The notes beneath the pieces are model-generated. The model searched no databases. It was not told where the DNA came from and saw only the letters and a list, made by a program, of their open reading frames with translations. This document shows positions 1 through 11,147 of a stretch of DNA of 64,000 nucleotides, piece by piece (the stretch's first letter is position 1; every line of letters starts with the position of its first letter). The DNA comes from Erodium maritimum. Lineage: Eukaryota; Streptophyta; Magnoliopsida; Geraniales; Geraniaceae. Location of the stretch: NCBI GenBank assembly GCA_963921825.1, contig OY997595.1, forward strand, positions 17,043,228-17,107,227, in the 5' to 3' direction. The position numbers and the translations under genes were made by a program.

Positions 1-445
1 AGAGGAGAGAGAGAGAGAGAAAACACAATTGAAGGAGAAGGAGAAGAAGAGAAGAAAATGGAGCTTCTTCACTTGATTTCTACCCCAAAATCCTCATTTT
101 CTTCCATTTTCTTCATCATCTATTCATTCCTAAGGTGAGTAACCCTTACAAACCCACTTTTAATGAACTTTGGGGTTGTGGGTTTAGTAGAAATTGCATG
201 AACTAGGTTGGGTTTCTATGGGTTTGAAATTTTTGATGTTAAATGCTGATTTATGAAGAGAAAGTGGAAGATTTGGATAGAAATCATTTGGGTTTTTGTT
301 GTTTTGATGACACCCACTGTGGGTCTTGGAGTATTGAGGTTTTTGGGACTGATTTTGGAGGTTTTGGAGGTTAAAAATGGAGTTTTGAGGGGTTAAATTC
401 ATGGAGAAGAAGCTGGAGGAAGAAGAAGGACGAAACTGGTCAGAC

Positions 446-602
446 CCGTCACGGATCCGTGACGGGGATCGTGACGGAGTGCGTCACGGCTCCGTGACGG
501 ATACTGTGACGGCACAAGTCACGGTTCCGTGACGTCACCCGTGACGGTGAACATCATGGTTTCGTGACCCAGACCGTCACGGAGTCCGTCAAGGCTCCGT
601 GA
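446..602. repeat. Cluster of CCGTCACGG/CCGTGACGG palindromic motifs in LTR
   Basis: About eleven copies of TGACG or its complement CGTCA occur within 160 bp, mostly in the 9-mers CCGTGACGG and CCGTCACGG and in both orientations. One is the full palindrome TGACGTCA. A matching cluster sits in the related LTR at 58510-58655. TGACG is the core of as-1/bZIP TGA-factor sites; a role as an LTR enhancer is inferred only. Confidence 0.75.
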
Positions 603-1194
603 CCCGAACCGTGGTGGATCAGAATTGGACCTTTTGGGTCCATTTTTGTCGTTTTCGAGTAACTAGGAAGGTTATCTATTATCGAGCCTATTGGGGATTA
701 GTTTGGGATGTTTTTCTCCTTAAACCGTCCTTGAATTACTATTAATTCTCGTATCACTTGTGATCTTAGACGTTATTCCCGAGCACAGCGGAGGAGGCTG
801 CTAGGCGACTCGGGATTGTTTGTGTGGATAGCGGTTGAGGTAGGAAAAAGTAGCGAATACCGGTTTAATTGCGGAAAGTTATTAGTATGCACATAGGATA
901 TGAACAACCGGAATAAGTATAGAATCACATGTAGGATGTGAATAACTAGCGTAGTCATATAAACATGGAACCACTTGCGACCAGGTTGTGCCGTAGGTGT
1001 GGGAATTGTTGTGTTGTAGTATCACATGTGGGTCCCTGGTTGGGCTCGTAGGATTGCGTGTTGGTTGTGTTTGTTGTGATTAGTAGCTTGTAAGGTGTGA
1101 TATGTGTTATGTCCGTTGTTAAATTAAGGATCATGATATGCTATGAGAACGTGATGAATGTAGTGTAAAATCATCGTCTTGTGATATGATCGGG

Positions 1195-1690
1195 TGATTG
1201 ATAGACCGATGTGGTGTGTTCGGTACGATTGTTCGGTATGGTATGCTGGTGTGATATGTTCGATATGATATGTTTGAGGATGTTGTTCCGGTCCGATATC
1301 GTGGCTGATGTTGTTCCGACACGATATGTTTCGAGGCGGTGTGTTCCGGTACGATATCTATATCGATGGATGGTTCCGATATAGATATCTAGACCGAGGC
1401 TTCCGGTATGATATCTATATCGTGGAGGATTCCGGTATAGGATATCCAGGCCGAGGATTGGTTCCGGTGCGATAAATGTGTTGCATGTGTGATTTCGGTA
1501 CAGGGGATCTAGAGCCGAGGAGGGTGTTCCAGAGCGATGTTTATACCGAAGAGAATTCCGGTATAGGATACCTACGCCGAGGTTGAGTTTCCGGTATGGT
1601 ACGTGCGATGTGATTTGTGCCCCGTGCTACGGGAAGATATATCCGACCGACGAAGGATTCCGGTCCGCTATATTATGAGTTGTACCCCGA
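1195..1690. repeat. Degenerate minisatellite (TTCCGGTAYGATAT-like units)
   Basis: Irregular repeats of a unit resembling TTCCGGTATGATATCTA followed by CCGAGG recur through this stretch of the LTR. Units vary in length and sequence, so this is an old array. It lies in the middle of the LTR, where the other long LTRs in this window carry different minisatellites. Confidence 0.6.
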
Positions 1691-2486
1691 TGCGTTGTGT
1701 TTCCTGGAAGATTTCTAGGCCGATGTCGAGTTCGGTACGATGTGGATAAGTCAGGCTATGGGAGTCCGACGCATTGCTCTGGGATACCAAAGGTGTGGAA
1801 GTGGTTACTAATGATATTACTCTGTGTGTTGATCTGTTTGGTTGTTGTAATTACTTATGTTTGTTATGTGAGCTTCTGTGATTTGAAATCCAGTTATACC
1901 GGAGTTCCGTGTATTGCCGTGCGAGTTCGCACGTGTGGTCGGTTGTGAGATAAATGTGGTCGTTGTCCATTGGGAATTGTTAGGTGACGGGTGCTAAGAG
2001 CATAGTTGAGAAGAAATGTATGAGTTTGGTTCAGTGTCGAGATTGATTTACGGGTTGCACCCAAGTGGGGGTCAAGCGTTGTCTTGGGTTACTTGTTTAA
2101 CTGATTCGTAGTTATTGTGCTTACTAGTATGCCCTAATTGGACGGTTACCCGTGGTGGTGAGCGGATAACTCATCCCCTTAACTACTTTTTTCTACTAAG
2201 TGAAAGCTCACCCCCTTCATTACTGTTTTACAGGTTTAGATCGCGAGTTGGTTTAGAGGATGTCTCAGAGCTGGGAAGCTTGGCGAGAGTTCTAGTGTTG
2301 GGATCCTATAGAGACGTACTTTCCCTTTTTGTATTAAACTCTTTATTACTGGGTTACCGAGCGTTGACTCGGTATTGCTGACTTTAAACAACTTATTGGA
2401 ACTTCATTTCGTTTAAACTTGCTTTATTTATTATTGTTTTTAGTTCACGTCTCGAGTCCGGTCAAAACCGGATTTGGGGCGTGACA

Positions 2487-3700
2487 ATCTTAACGTCTTC
2501 AAAGACCTTCACATCTTCCGGCCCAAACAAGACGTAGTTTCCTGATGTTGTTAGTTGTGGCACTAACAAAAAGTTCTTCTTTATACTTGGTACATGGTAG
2601 ACACTGTCTAGTAAAACCAAGTCAGGTTTATTACCAGACATAATAATCGTGCTTTCTATTTGAGTGATCGGCAATTGTGAGTTGTGGGTTGTACGTACCA
2701 CGCGACTCCCTTTATACTCTCTATTGTTTCTTAATTTCCTTTGGTCGCGAGTCATGTGGTTTGAGCATCCTGAATCAACGATCTAGTCGTTCTCATAGTC
2801 GATCTGATCTCCCTCCACTGCCATTAGTGCTAGCTCGTCTTCTTCTATGACACATAGTACTTCAGCATCCCATTCATCCTCTATCTCCTTTTTAGAAGTA
2901 ACTACATTTCTCTCGACGTACTTTTTCTTGGACCAATAATCATTTGACATATGAACATTCTTTTCGCAATTGTATAAATGTCCTTCGAACCTATTCCCTT
3001 TGAAATTCTTGTTGTTAGTTTTTTGAGCTTTCCAAGGTTGTGCGGTTGCTTGATGACTTCTTCCTTTGTCTTTACTTTTGTATCCACCTTTTGCGGACGA
3101 TTTGAAGTTGCTCCGGCTTTTACTTGCGTAGAGTGCTTCATCCTCACCTTTTAGCGTGATGCCTCCAATTTGCTTAGCCACGGCTTCTTGACTAGTTAGC
3201 AAATTTTCTAACTCTACAAGTGATGGTTGAACGGGCCATCCTTGTACGTCAATAATGAAGCTTCTATATTTCGGCCGCAACCCATGAATGATGATCCTCT
3301 TCATTCGATCTTCTCCGATGACGAACTTCGGATCTAATTCAGCAATCTCTCGACAAATCCACTTGACCTTGTGGAAGTACTGAGCGATCGTCATGTCGCG
3401 TTGTGAGATTGATAACAATTCATTCTCCAAGAGTTGTAGCCTCGCATCGTTCTTCTTGGAGAACAACATCACGAACATGTCTCATGCTTCTCTCGGCGTC
3501 TTCTCGTCACGAATATGCTCTAACATCTCTTCTTCGATAGTGGTCTTCAAGGAAAACATTCCTTTCCCTACCTTGATCCTCCATTTGCTCAAGGATCCAT
3601 TAACACCCTCCTTTAACGGCGTAATTTCGCTCCCACCAACAACCTTCCAAAGGTCTTGTCCTTGTAAGTTGGACATCATGCATGTTGCCCACGTGTTGTA
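2487..3700 (-). pseudogene. Ty1/copia gag-protease fragment
   Basis: On the minus strand the segment 3679-2783 encodes a copia gag of the UBN2 type. It includes the run RRDMT-like SQRDMTIAQYFHKVKWICRE and the IIHGLRPKYRSF motif typical of the family. A zinc knuckle follows near 2960, but at least one of its CCHC ligands is lost (NCEKNVHMSNDYW). The protease signature VDSGCSNHM follows around 2775-2750 and the reading continues to 2487, where the long LTR at 1-2486 has inserted. Integrase, RT and RNase H are not in the window. Frames are broken near 3480 and 2782, so this is a dead element. Confidence 0.85.
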
Positions 3701-3911
3701 GTTGTTGAGTTTCTTGATTCCTCCGACGACTTGGAGATCACCAATCGTGTTGACAGTACCTCAGTAACACCAAACAAGTTAATTTCAACCCAAAACTTGC
3801 AGAGTCACAGACAATCTCAAGAAATCGTTTATGATGTGGAGGATCAGTCACGGCTGCAACCACAGAGCATATATAGAATTTCGAGAGATTAGACACTCTA
3901 ACTTACAACTA

Positions 3912-3926
3912 GGCTCTGATACTAGA
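3912..3926 (-). other. Primer binding site of copia element (initiator Met tRNA)
   Basis: On the minus strand the sequence TCTAGTATCAGAGCC lies just inside the LTR end at 3928. It matches the usual plant TGGTATCAGAGC primer site with small changes. It fixes the element as minus-oriented with its 5' LTR at higher coordinates. Confidence 0.75.
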
Positions 3927-3927
3927 T

Positions 3928-4004
3928 TGTTGAACACAACTCTTTGGTGAAGGAAAACACTTTCTATTAACACCACTCAAGAAGGGATTACAACACTAAG
4001 TGTT
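3928..4004 (-). repeat. 5' LTR of copia element, inner piece
   Basis: This 77-bp piece runs from the LTR end TGTTGAACAC (plus sense) to the LINE target site. Together with 9709-9990 it forms an LTR of about 359 bp bounded by TGT...ACA. The two pieces are separated only by the LINE insertion at 4005-9693. Confidence 0.75.
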
Positions 4005-4221
4005 TTTTTTATAGGCGATAAAATTTTATTAAGCTATCGTTCTGTAAGGGGATAGAACGACGCAAAGAAAATATCCTCAAAAAAAGGACCTAATCATCAG
4101 ACCATAACAGCTACGAAAGCTCATAAAACAAAACGAAACAACAAAAACCCACAAAACACCAATCAAATCACCCAAACCACCGCACACAAAATGACAATAA
4201 AACAAGCCAACAAAGAAGCCA

Positions 4222-7200
4222 TCACGCCACCGATCTCCCACCTCGGTTCCTGCCAGAAAACAAGCACCACTTCGGATCCCTACACCAATCCTCACAAGTC
4301 ACCACGAGACGAAGAAGCCCAGCATTCAAGCATACTCCAAAAGAATGGCCCTTAATTCTTGCCACCACCACATCCACCGTCTCCATTACCTGGTTAAAAA
4401 AAACACTATTCCGTACCAACCAGATATGCCAGAGAGATAAGTAACCAACACATACCCAACACGACCACCACTTCCTCGGACCCAAACCTTTCCACCACAA
4501 CAAGACTCCACCTACACACACCGGCATCGAGCCACAAAATCCCCACCACAACAAAACCTTAGACCATATCTCCCAAGAGTATAAACAATGCAACAGAAGG
4601 TGATCACTGCACTCGAAACTGTTCTTGCAAAAAGAACACAACATACGGTTCAAGGAGATCTGAACACCTCTACTCTCCAAAAAGTCCATAGTAGGTAAAG
4701 CTTTATGAGAAGCCAGCCAAATAAACACACAGAACTTCGGAGGAATGTGTTTCACCCATAAAACAGACGCCCACTCCCGAGTGAACCCCACTCCAATTGG
4801 CCCTGATAATAGTTTAAAAGTTGATGCGACTGAGAAACCTTTAACATGTTTCTCCCAGATAAGAGAGTCCTCCCGGTCCTGCACAACAGAAACATCAAAT
4901 AATAAACCAAACAACTCCATCGCCGCCTCTTCTACACAAGGGTCCAAATCATACAGAAACCCCACTTCCCACTCTCCCTCCACCCAAAAAGAATTAACTT
5001 TCCCAAACTTGGCCACAGCAGCTTCAAACACACTTGGGAACCTGATACGAAAAGAAATGGAACCAACCCAAACATCCTCCCAAAACGAGATACGATCTCC
5101 TTTCCCCAATCTCCAATGCACCCCCTGGTTTGTCAAGCTTTAACAAGTCCCAATCATGTACTTCCCAACCATACAATGCACAAATAACCTTCTTCCACAG
5201 GGAGTCAACTTCACTCGCGAACCTCCACCACCACTTTGCCAAGAGACTGACATTCATGGCCTCCAGTCTTCTAATACCAAGCCCCCCCCCCCCTCCTCCT
5301 TCGGTCTACACACTGAACCCCAAGCCACTTTGCAGAACATCTTCCCTGTATAAGGATTGGTCCAAAGAAACCGCCTCTGCCACGCTTCCAAATCTGCAAT
5401 AACCTTCTTTGGTGCTTTCAAAAGAGACATAAAGAACAAGGGAAGAGCTGATAAAGTCGACTTCACCAAAACAATCCGACCTGCCATATTAAGGTTCTTC
5501 AACTTCCAAAGCCCAAGAGACTTTTTAAATTTCTGCACCACAGGATCCCATGAAGAAATCCTCCTTGGGTTGGCCCCTAACCAGAAACCAAGATACTTTA
5601 TCGGCAAAAAACCTACTTGGCATCCCAATACACGGGCCACCTCCTCTTCCGAGCAAAACTGTTCATTGAGAATAACAGCAGTGGATTTAGAGAAATTAAT
5701 CCTCAAACCCGATCCTCGCTGAAAGCATAGCAAAAGCTCATTCACAAAAATCAGCCCCTCCACATCCCCCTTTAAAAACAAGAGGGTGTCATCAACAAAC
5801 TGAAGATGAGACAACGATAAACCCGCTGTCCCCACCTCCACCCCCCTGAAGAACCCATTCCTCTTTCCTTCCTCCAACAACTGATGAAGCCCTTCTGCGG
5901 CAACAAGGAAAAGGAACGGAGATAACGGGCAACGTTGTCGAATACCATTCCGAATCGGAAAGTCACCACTCGGGGACCCATTGATCAACACCGAAAGAAA
6001 GCCTCTAAAACAGCCTTGCATCCAACCCCTCCATCTCATCCCAAACCCCATAACTCCCAACACCGAATCAATATAGCCTCAATGTACCTTGTCATAGGCC
6101 TTCTCAAAATTCAGTTTAAGTAGAACCACCTCCTCTTTTGATCGCTTTAAGCTATGAATCAGCTCAGAAGCAATCAACACACCGTCTACTAACTGCCTCC
6201 CTACCACGAAACCGCTCTGGTTATCACTGATCAGCCCAGGCAAAACTCTCTTAAGTCGATTGGCTAACACCTTGGCAAGAATTTTATACGGGCCAGTAAT
6301 CAAGCTGATAGGGCGGAAGTCATCAAAGCACTCAACCGAATTAGCCTTAGGGATTAACGTCAAAAACGAAGAGTTAATCCCTTTGCTCACCCTTCCATCC
6401 ACCTGAAAAGCCTTCAAGAATCTGCAAACATCAGCACCAACCACATCCCAACATCGAAGGAAAAAACTCATAGAAAAACCATCGGGGCCGGGCGCCTTCT
6501 CTCCCCCACAACCCTTCACCGCCCGCAAAATCTCCTCATCAACAAACGCAGACTCCAACCAATCTGCCTGGATCCTAGATAACTTCCGAAAAGGTAAGTC
6601 TGGGATACCCACTACCACCTCCGGATCCACCTGAAAACGAGAAGAAAAGTGGGAAATCGCGGCTATCTTGATCTCGGCCGGGGAGCGTAAATGAGTTTGG
6701 CCCACTCGGATACTAACAATTTTGTTGCGCATAGCCCTGTAATTTGCAATCCGATGAAAAAATATAGAGCACCTATCCCCTCCTTTAAACCATCTGACTC
6801 TCGCCTTTTGGCTCCACACCTTAGCCAACCACCGACTCTTTTTTAACAACAGAGCCCGGCAGAGAGCCCTCCTTTCCCTTTCCACCCCAGATAGCACACG
6901 ATCATCTAGGACTTAGTCTCATTTCTCCAATTCAGCTGTCAAAGATGCAACTTCCATCTCCAACCTCCCAAAGACCTCCTTATTCCATACCTGCAGATCC
7001 CTCCTTAAGCATCTCAGCTTGGACCATAGAATAAAACCCGGATCTCCTACAAAATCATACGATGTCCAAAGCAACCTAACAGTAGGCAAAAAAGATTTAT
7101 GCTCAAGCCAAGCATTCAAGAACCTGATCGGTTTCGGCCCCCAATCTGCCACCTCCACCCCCAACAAAACAGGTTTATGATCCGAAACTCCTCTCGGTAA

Positions 7201-7672
7201 CCCCTTTTGAAAGATACCATCAAAGACCGACAACACTTCAAGAGAGACCAAAAACCTATCAAGACGGGAAGCCTTTGAACCCGTGTCATACCAGGTAAAT
7301 TTGGAGCCAATCAGCAATAAATTCATCAGACCCATGTCCTCAATAAAAGAAGAGAAAGCCAAACCATCGGCTCTCTTAAAACTACTACCCCTCCTCTCCT
7401 CCGCTGAGAGGACGGAGTTAAAATCTCCACTAACCACAAGCACATCCTTCCACGCCAAAATGACACCTCCTGTAGAACCCACTGCTGGTATCCAATCACA
7501 CCCCCAATCAATACCAAAACCACAACTTCGCAGGATAGAAACATCAACCACAGATAATTTAGTTTCCTGCAACATAACTACCTCAACACAACTAGAAACA
7601 ACCAATTTTTTTAATGTTATTCCGTTTAACCTCGGAATGCATATCTCTCACGTTCCACGTGAGGCACCTCAT
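4222..7672 (-). pseudogene. LINE ORF2: endonuclease, reverse transcriptase, zf-RVT
   Basis: ORF2 begins at ATG 7672-7670 with MRCLTWNVRDMHSE, the usual start of a plant L1 endonuclease. Endonuclease motifs MLQETKL, SGDFNSV, RLDRFLV and SDHKPVLL follow. GGVILAWK is joined almost directly to SGDFNS, so several tens of residues of the domain appear deleted. The RT domain (6500-5400) shows GPDGFSMSF, FRPISLI, an active-site FVDDTLLF (usually FADD) and a GGGGL region. The C-terminal zf-RVT part shows WLASHKALPT, CSFCKNSFECSDHLLLHC and WEIW. Breaks include stops at about 6078 (TGA where Trp is expected after YDKVH) and near 6900-6910, a frameshift at the poly-C tract 5282-5293 and another near 5130. 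Confidence 0.92.
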
Positions 7673-7818
7673 CGCTACAAATCAAGACAAAGCGGCAACG
7701 ACAGGAATTAAAGCATTACCTGTCTCTGTTGCCTGAGAGTCCTCCTCCTCACTATCTCCAACCTCCTCAGTAAAAAGAACTCGTTGAGGTACTTCGATGT
7801 CTAAACAATCAAATTGTT

Positions 7819-9674
7819 CTAGCACCAACGGTCCGAGATCGATGGCCTTCTTACCGACCTTTTTGCAATAACTCCAATCTCCCGAACCGTTTTAAGCTTC
7901 TTGGCTATGTCAACAATGAAGCTGCCCTTGTTACTATTTCCAACAAAGGATGAATTCTCTCTCGTACGGTACACAACGGTGGGAGAAGGAACAACCTTAG
8001 GACCACCAGCTAACTTTTTTGGCCTTCCACGCCCACGTTTGGGTTGGACACAATCTGCTGCAACAGACACAGTTTCCTCAGAAGATACAGGTGCCCGTTC
8101 CGAGCTGTGTACACAATCGCCTCCGCTGCCCCCCACAACAACAGCCGGCGGCCGACCACCACTCCCAGCCTCACCGGACCTCTCGTCCACCTGCAACGAC
8201 GACACACCCAAATGCGACACAGGTTTCTGCGATTGCGATATCGGGGTCTGCGAGTCGCAACCCGTAACAGAATTCTGCAGCCTATCAAAATCCTCGCTGT
8301 CGCCAAACAATTTGGAGAACGGTGTGATAACCGGCCCATGGCCCTTTGTAATTGGGCTGGACATAAATTGCATAATGTCGTCTGAACTACTAGACGACCC
8401 CTTCGCTGAACTACTCGTTGATTCAGTACTGTCGAAACGAAACGGGACTCCTTTCGAATCCACCGGATTCAACACAACCGGGAACTCAACATTCCCCACC
8501 TTCAACTGCAGTTCCCGACAACCCAGAAATACTGTCGAGCAATGTACCAAAAAAAATGCTCGACCAAACGACTGTCCACTATCGTCCTTGTCTATAATTG
8601 AAACCACTTCACCAAATTCACCAGCCAGCAGTTTAAAGTTCTCCAACGACCAGCCATGAAAAGGAACTCCTACAATTTCGAACCAGCAAAAGCGTCCCGG
8701 TTTCAACAACAAAGACGCATCAGCAAAACAATCGAACCATGTCTTCAACCATGGTAACCCCTTCTCATACATAGCTGCTGAAAACAAAGGGCCAGGACAC
8801 GATATAAGAAATACTCTGTTTCCAAAACCACGAACCTCAACGTCCCTAACGCCCTCCTGCCTTATAGCCTCCTGAATATTGCTGACAGAACACTCATTGC
8901 GAGCAATTCCCAACAATCCCGACTTCAACAACGCCTTATGTTCAGGCACCTCTTGTCCAACACAAACATTGTTAACACCCAACGGCCTCCCTGCCGACTT
9001 GGAAACATTGGGTCCCGACCTACGATTACTCTCCGGCACCTTGCCCTTTAAATCATGTGCCACTAACAAACGATGACCCTTGGCTAGCGATCCATGGCAT
9101 TTATCAATATTTGTTTAGCATCCAACATAGATTTGGCAAAGACGAAACCAAAAAATTTGCCCCTCAAATTAGGTCTCTTAACCACATTTGCTTTAATCAC
9201 ATTACCAGCACATTGACAATAATCCTTAAGCCAAGTATCATCGACCCCATATGGAAGATTGAAGACAAACAATTTAGGGTTAGAGGTCACCTTATCGTCA
9301 ATTTTCAGTGGTATATCAATGCCAACGTGATCATCAAATCTCTGTGATCGATCAATGTCGACGGACTTCTGCAGACCCTGTGCCTCTACGCTCGGATCAA
9401 CGGCACCCTCGGACTCCTTCCCAGAACCAACAACAACCCCTTTTGCAGCCGCAATCAGTTTCTCAGTATCGCTAACTCCCACGCCCTTAATCCCGCCCAT
9501 GTTTGCACCGCGAGTCTGGCCGAAGGATCTCGCCAAAACAGTAGCAGACGGAAAAGCCACTCCTTTCCCTTCGATTACCACTTCCCTGAACGAGGGAGTG
9601 ACCGCCGATCCTCCCGAGATGGTCGACGCCGGCGATCCTCCAAACTCTCCGCAGCTCCGTTCCTCTCCTCTCAT
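7819..9674 (-). pseudogene. LINE ORF1: RRM, DUF4283-like region, AT-hook
   Basis: The N-terminal part, starting at 9674, contains an RNA-recognition motif with RNP2-like KLFVFNLPYG and RNP1-like GKFFGFVFA, ending at a stop near 9084. A frame change leads to a second segment (9069-7819). This has a DUF4283-like stretch (PWLKTWF, FCWFEIVGVPFHGW) and an AT-hook-like KRGRGRPKKL near its C-terminus. Plant L1 ORF1 proteins with an RRM are known; they bind the element RNA. The break at about 9075 makes this copy defective. No zinc knuckle was seen. Confidence 0.82.
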
Positions 9675-9708
9675 TTTTTTTATTCACTAACAGACAACAC
9701 TAAGTGTT

Positions 9709-9990
9709 ACTTACACTATAAGACTATTTTAAGACATTCTCACTTCAAGACTACTACTCTTTGTGTTTCTTGAATGCCAAACATGATAAAAGTGAGGAGT
9801 ATTTATAACGATGATGAAACAATATCAACCACATATTTTCTTACTTTTCTCACCTTCTAGGATTTTACACACTTTTAGACATTCCATTTCCTCGTGTACA
9901 ATACAAAAATGTTTCTAGTTGATGGGACCCTAATACTAATGGGCTTTTATTAATTATTCATAGGCTAACTCCATTGGACTAGTGATGACA
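9709..9990 (-). repeat. 5' LTR of copia element, outer piece
   Basis: This is the rest of the 359-bp copia LTR begun at 3928-4004. On the minus strand it starts TGTCATCACTAG at 9990. A GTTATAAATAC TATA-box-like sequence lies near 9800, suiting an LTR promoter reading towards lower coordinates. Its outer end lies within an IST1-like pseudogene. Confidence 0.7.
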
Positions 9991-10477
9991 GAACTTTCTG
10001 ATGGAATTTTCAGGCTCTGACCTCGGGGATAGTGGATAGCTTCTCTTTTATCTGCAGGCATGGACTGATTCATAGACTAGTTAGTTACTAGGAGACTGAC
10101 AATATGGTAGTATGATTTGGTAAGTTAGTTACCTGATTGTTCACAAGATTTCCGGGAAGGATTCAACAGCAGCCATTGCGTATCTGTGGCCGTATAGCTC
10201 TGTGAAGAGCTTCCTTATGCATCCAAGTTGAGGTATGTCGCAGCATCTAGCAGAGGCGAAGATAAGGCCAGAAACTGATTCATTGATGTCAACGGGAACA
10301 TCCCTATAACACCAAATCATCACATTACTCCAAGAAAGATTTGTTAGATTAGAACCGAGTAAAACAAATCATACTTGTTCCCGAGGATGTAACAGAGGTT
10401 GGGTGATATAACCTCCAAAACTCATCCAACAACTCATAAACAGGCAGTAGCCTCAGATCATTGTACAGCCGCTCTAT
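9991..10477 (-). pseudogene. IST1-like (ESCRT-III regulator family) gene remnant
   Basis: Three minus-strand exons can be read: 10477-10375, 10303-10133 and 10051-about 9991. Each has AG acceptors and, where present, GT donors. Translation gives QIERLYNDLRLLPVYELLDE, then DVPVDINESVSGLIFASARC and QLGCIRKLF, then IKEKLS. These resemble the IST1 domain of plant IST1-like proteins, which regulate Vps4/ESCRT-III at multivesicular bodies. It is a pseudogene fragment: a one-base frameshift follows DEFW in the first exon and another follows FP in the second. The copia LTR ends the third exon at 9990, and no N-terminal exons were recognised upstream. Whether an intact paralogue exists elsewhere cannot be seen here. 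Confidence 0.72.
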
Positions 10478-11147
10478 CTGGAAAAGAAGACTATGAAAAG
10501 AGGCCTTTTTAATTTATTGATTTTATTCTTGTTCAACAAATGTCAACCATGGTGATGAAACATAACATAAAGCCCATAAGCGAGAAGCCCAAGCTGAATC
10601 AACGGGCAGACAAATGTGGAGAGAGGCAGAGCTACGGGTTAGGCAAGGTTATCGGAAATTGGTTGGTTTTGACAAATAGTGACACGAATCCACCCAAAGG
10701 CTCCTCCTTGAACCCAATATTGTTTTGTTTTGCAAATCAAAGCGACAAAAAAATGTCATTTTCTCCTTCATCTCCCTCCTCCTTCAATTCCACTTTTCTT
10801 CTTCCTCTCAAACTTCTTGACCCACCACTTTCTGCTTGTGGGTCCGACCCGCTTCCTACCATCATCACCAACCTGGTTTTCTCAATCCCAAGTGCCATAA
10901 ACGGGTATCAATCTCTCTCTCCCTCTCTCTACCTTTATGGTGATGTAATTTTTGTCTGCTGGGTACAGTTGAGACACATGCCCTTTGCTTGTTATTGTTA
11001 TTTGTTTTGTTGTAAAGAGCGCAAAAAATGAAACTTTGCATATAATCTTTTTCCCAAATGAGAATTTCTAACAGCATAAAGTAATCAAAAGGGAACCCCT
11101 TTGATTGCGCTGTTGGAATCTTTTCTTCTCCTTTCAAAATCTCTGCA
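10478..11147. promoter_or_regulatory. Upstream region and 5' leader of ELMO gene
   Basis: No coding exon was recognised here. A CT-rich stretch (10910-10932) resembles the pyrimidine patches of plant core promoters and leaders, and another T/C-rich run ends just before ATG 11148. The 163-codon frame at 10540-11031 has no family resemblance and spans this promoter-like DNA, so it was not called. The transcription start is not fixed by the sequence. Confidence 0.4.

Larger units (their letters stand above)
1..2486 (+). repeat. Long gypsy-type LTR, 5' end outside the window
   Basis: This is the downstream part of a long LTR in plus orientation, ending with GGATTTGGGGCGTGACA at 2486. That terminus is the same (one base different) as the reverse complement of the start of the LTR at 56975, so it belongs to the same broad family as the gypsy element at 50-59 kb. 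Shared landmarks are a CT/GA-rich start, a cluster of GTCACGG palindromes, an AGTAGCGAATACCGG region, a degenerate minisatellite and a CAGG motif before the end. It interrupts the protease region of the copia element that resumes at 2487. Because its start is missing, a solo LTR cannot be told from the 3' LTR of a full element. Short ORFs inside it look like chance. Confidence 0.8.
4005..9693 (-). mobile_element. L1-type LINE inserted in copia LTR, 15-bp TSD
   Basis: A 5.7-kb non-LTR retrotransposon lies on the minus strand. It is bounded by the perfect direct repeat ACAACACTAAGTGTT at 3990-4004 and 9694-9708. The low-coordinate end has a T run at 4003-4010, the poly(A) tail seen from the other strand. 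ORF1 (9674-7819) and ORF2 (7672-4222) lie in the expected order. It is full-length or nearly so but dead: both ORFs carry frameshifts and stops, and the endonuclease domain has an internal deletion. A perfect TSD suggests a fairly recent insertion. Confidence 0.92.

Noticed and set aside
1697..1948. 83-codon ORF with a hydrophobic stretch (possible membrane protein)
   Set aside because: It lies inside LTR sequence and has no counterpart in the related LTR.
4745..5143. Plus-strand ORFs across 4.7-9.7 kb (for example 7901-8659, 252 codons)
   Set aside because: They are antisense shadows of the LINE ORF1 and ORF2, whose domains are recognised on the minus strand.
10540..11031. 163-codon ORF upstream of the ELMO gene
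   Set aside because: It has no family resemblance, low-complexity pyrimidine-rich content and a promoter-like position. It is most likely chance.
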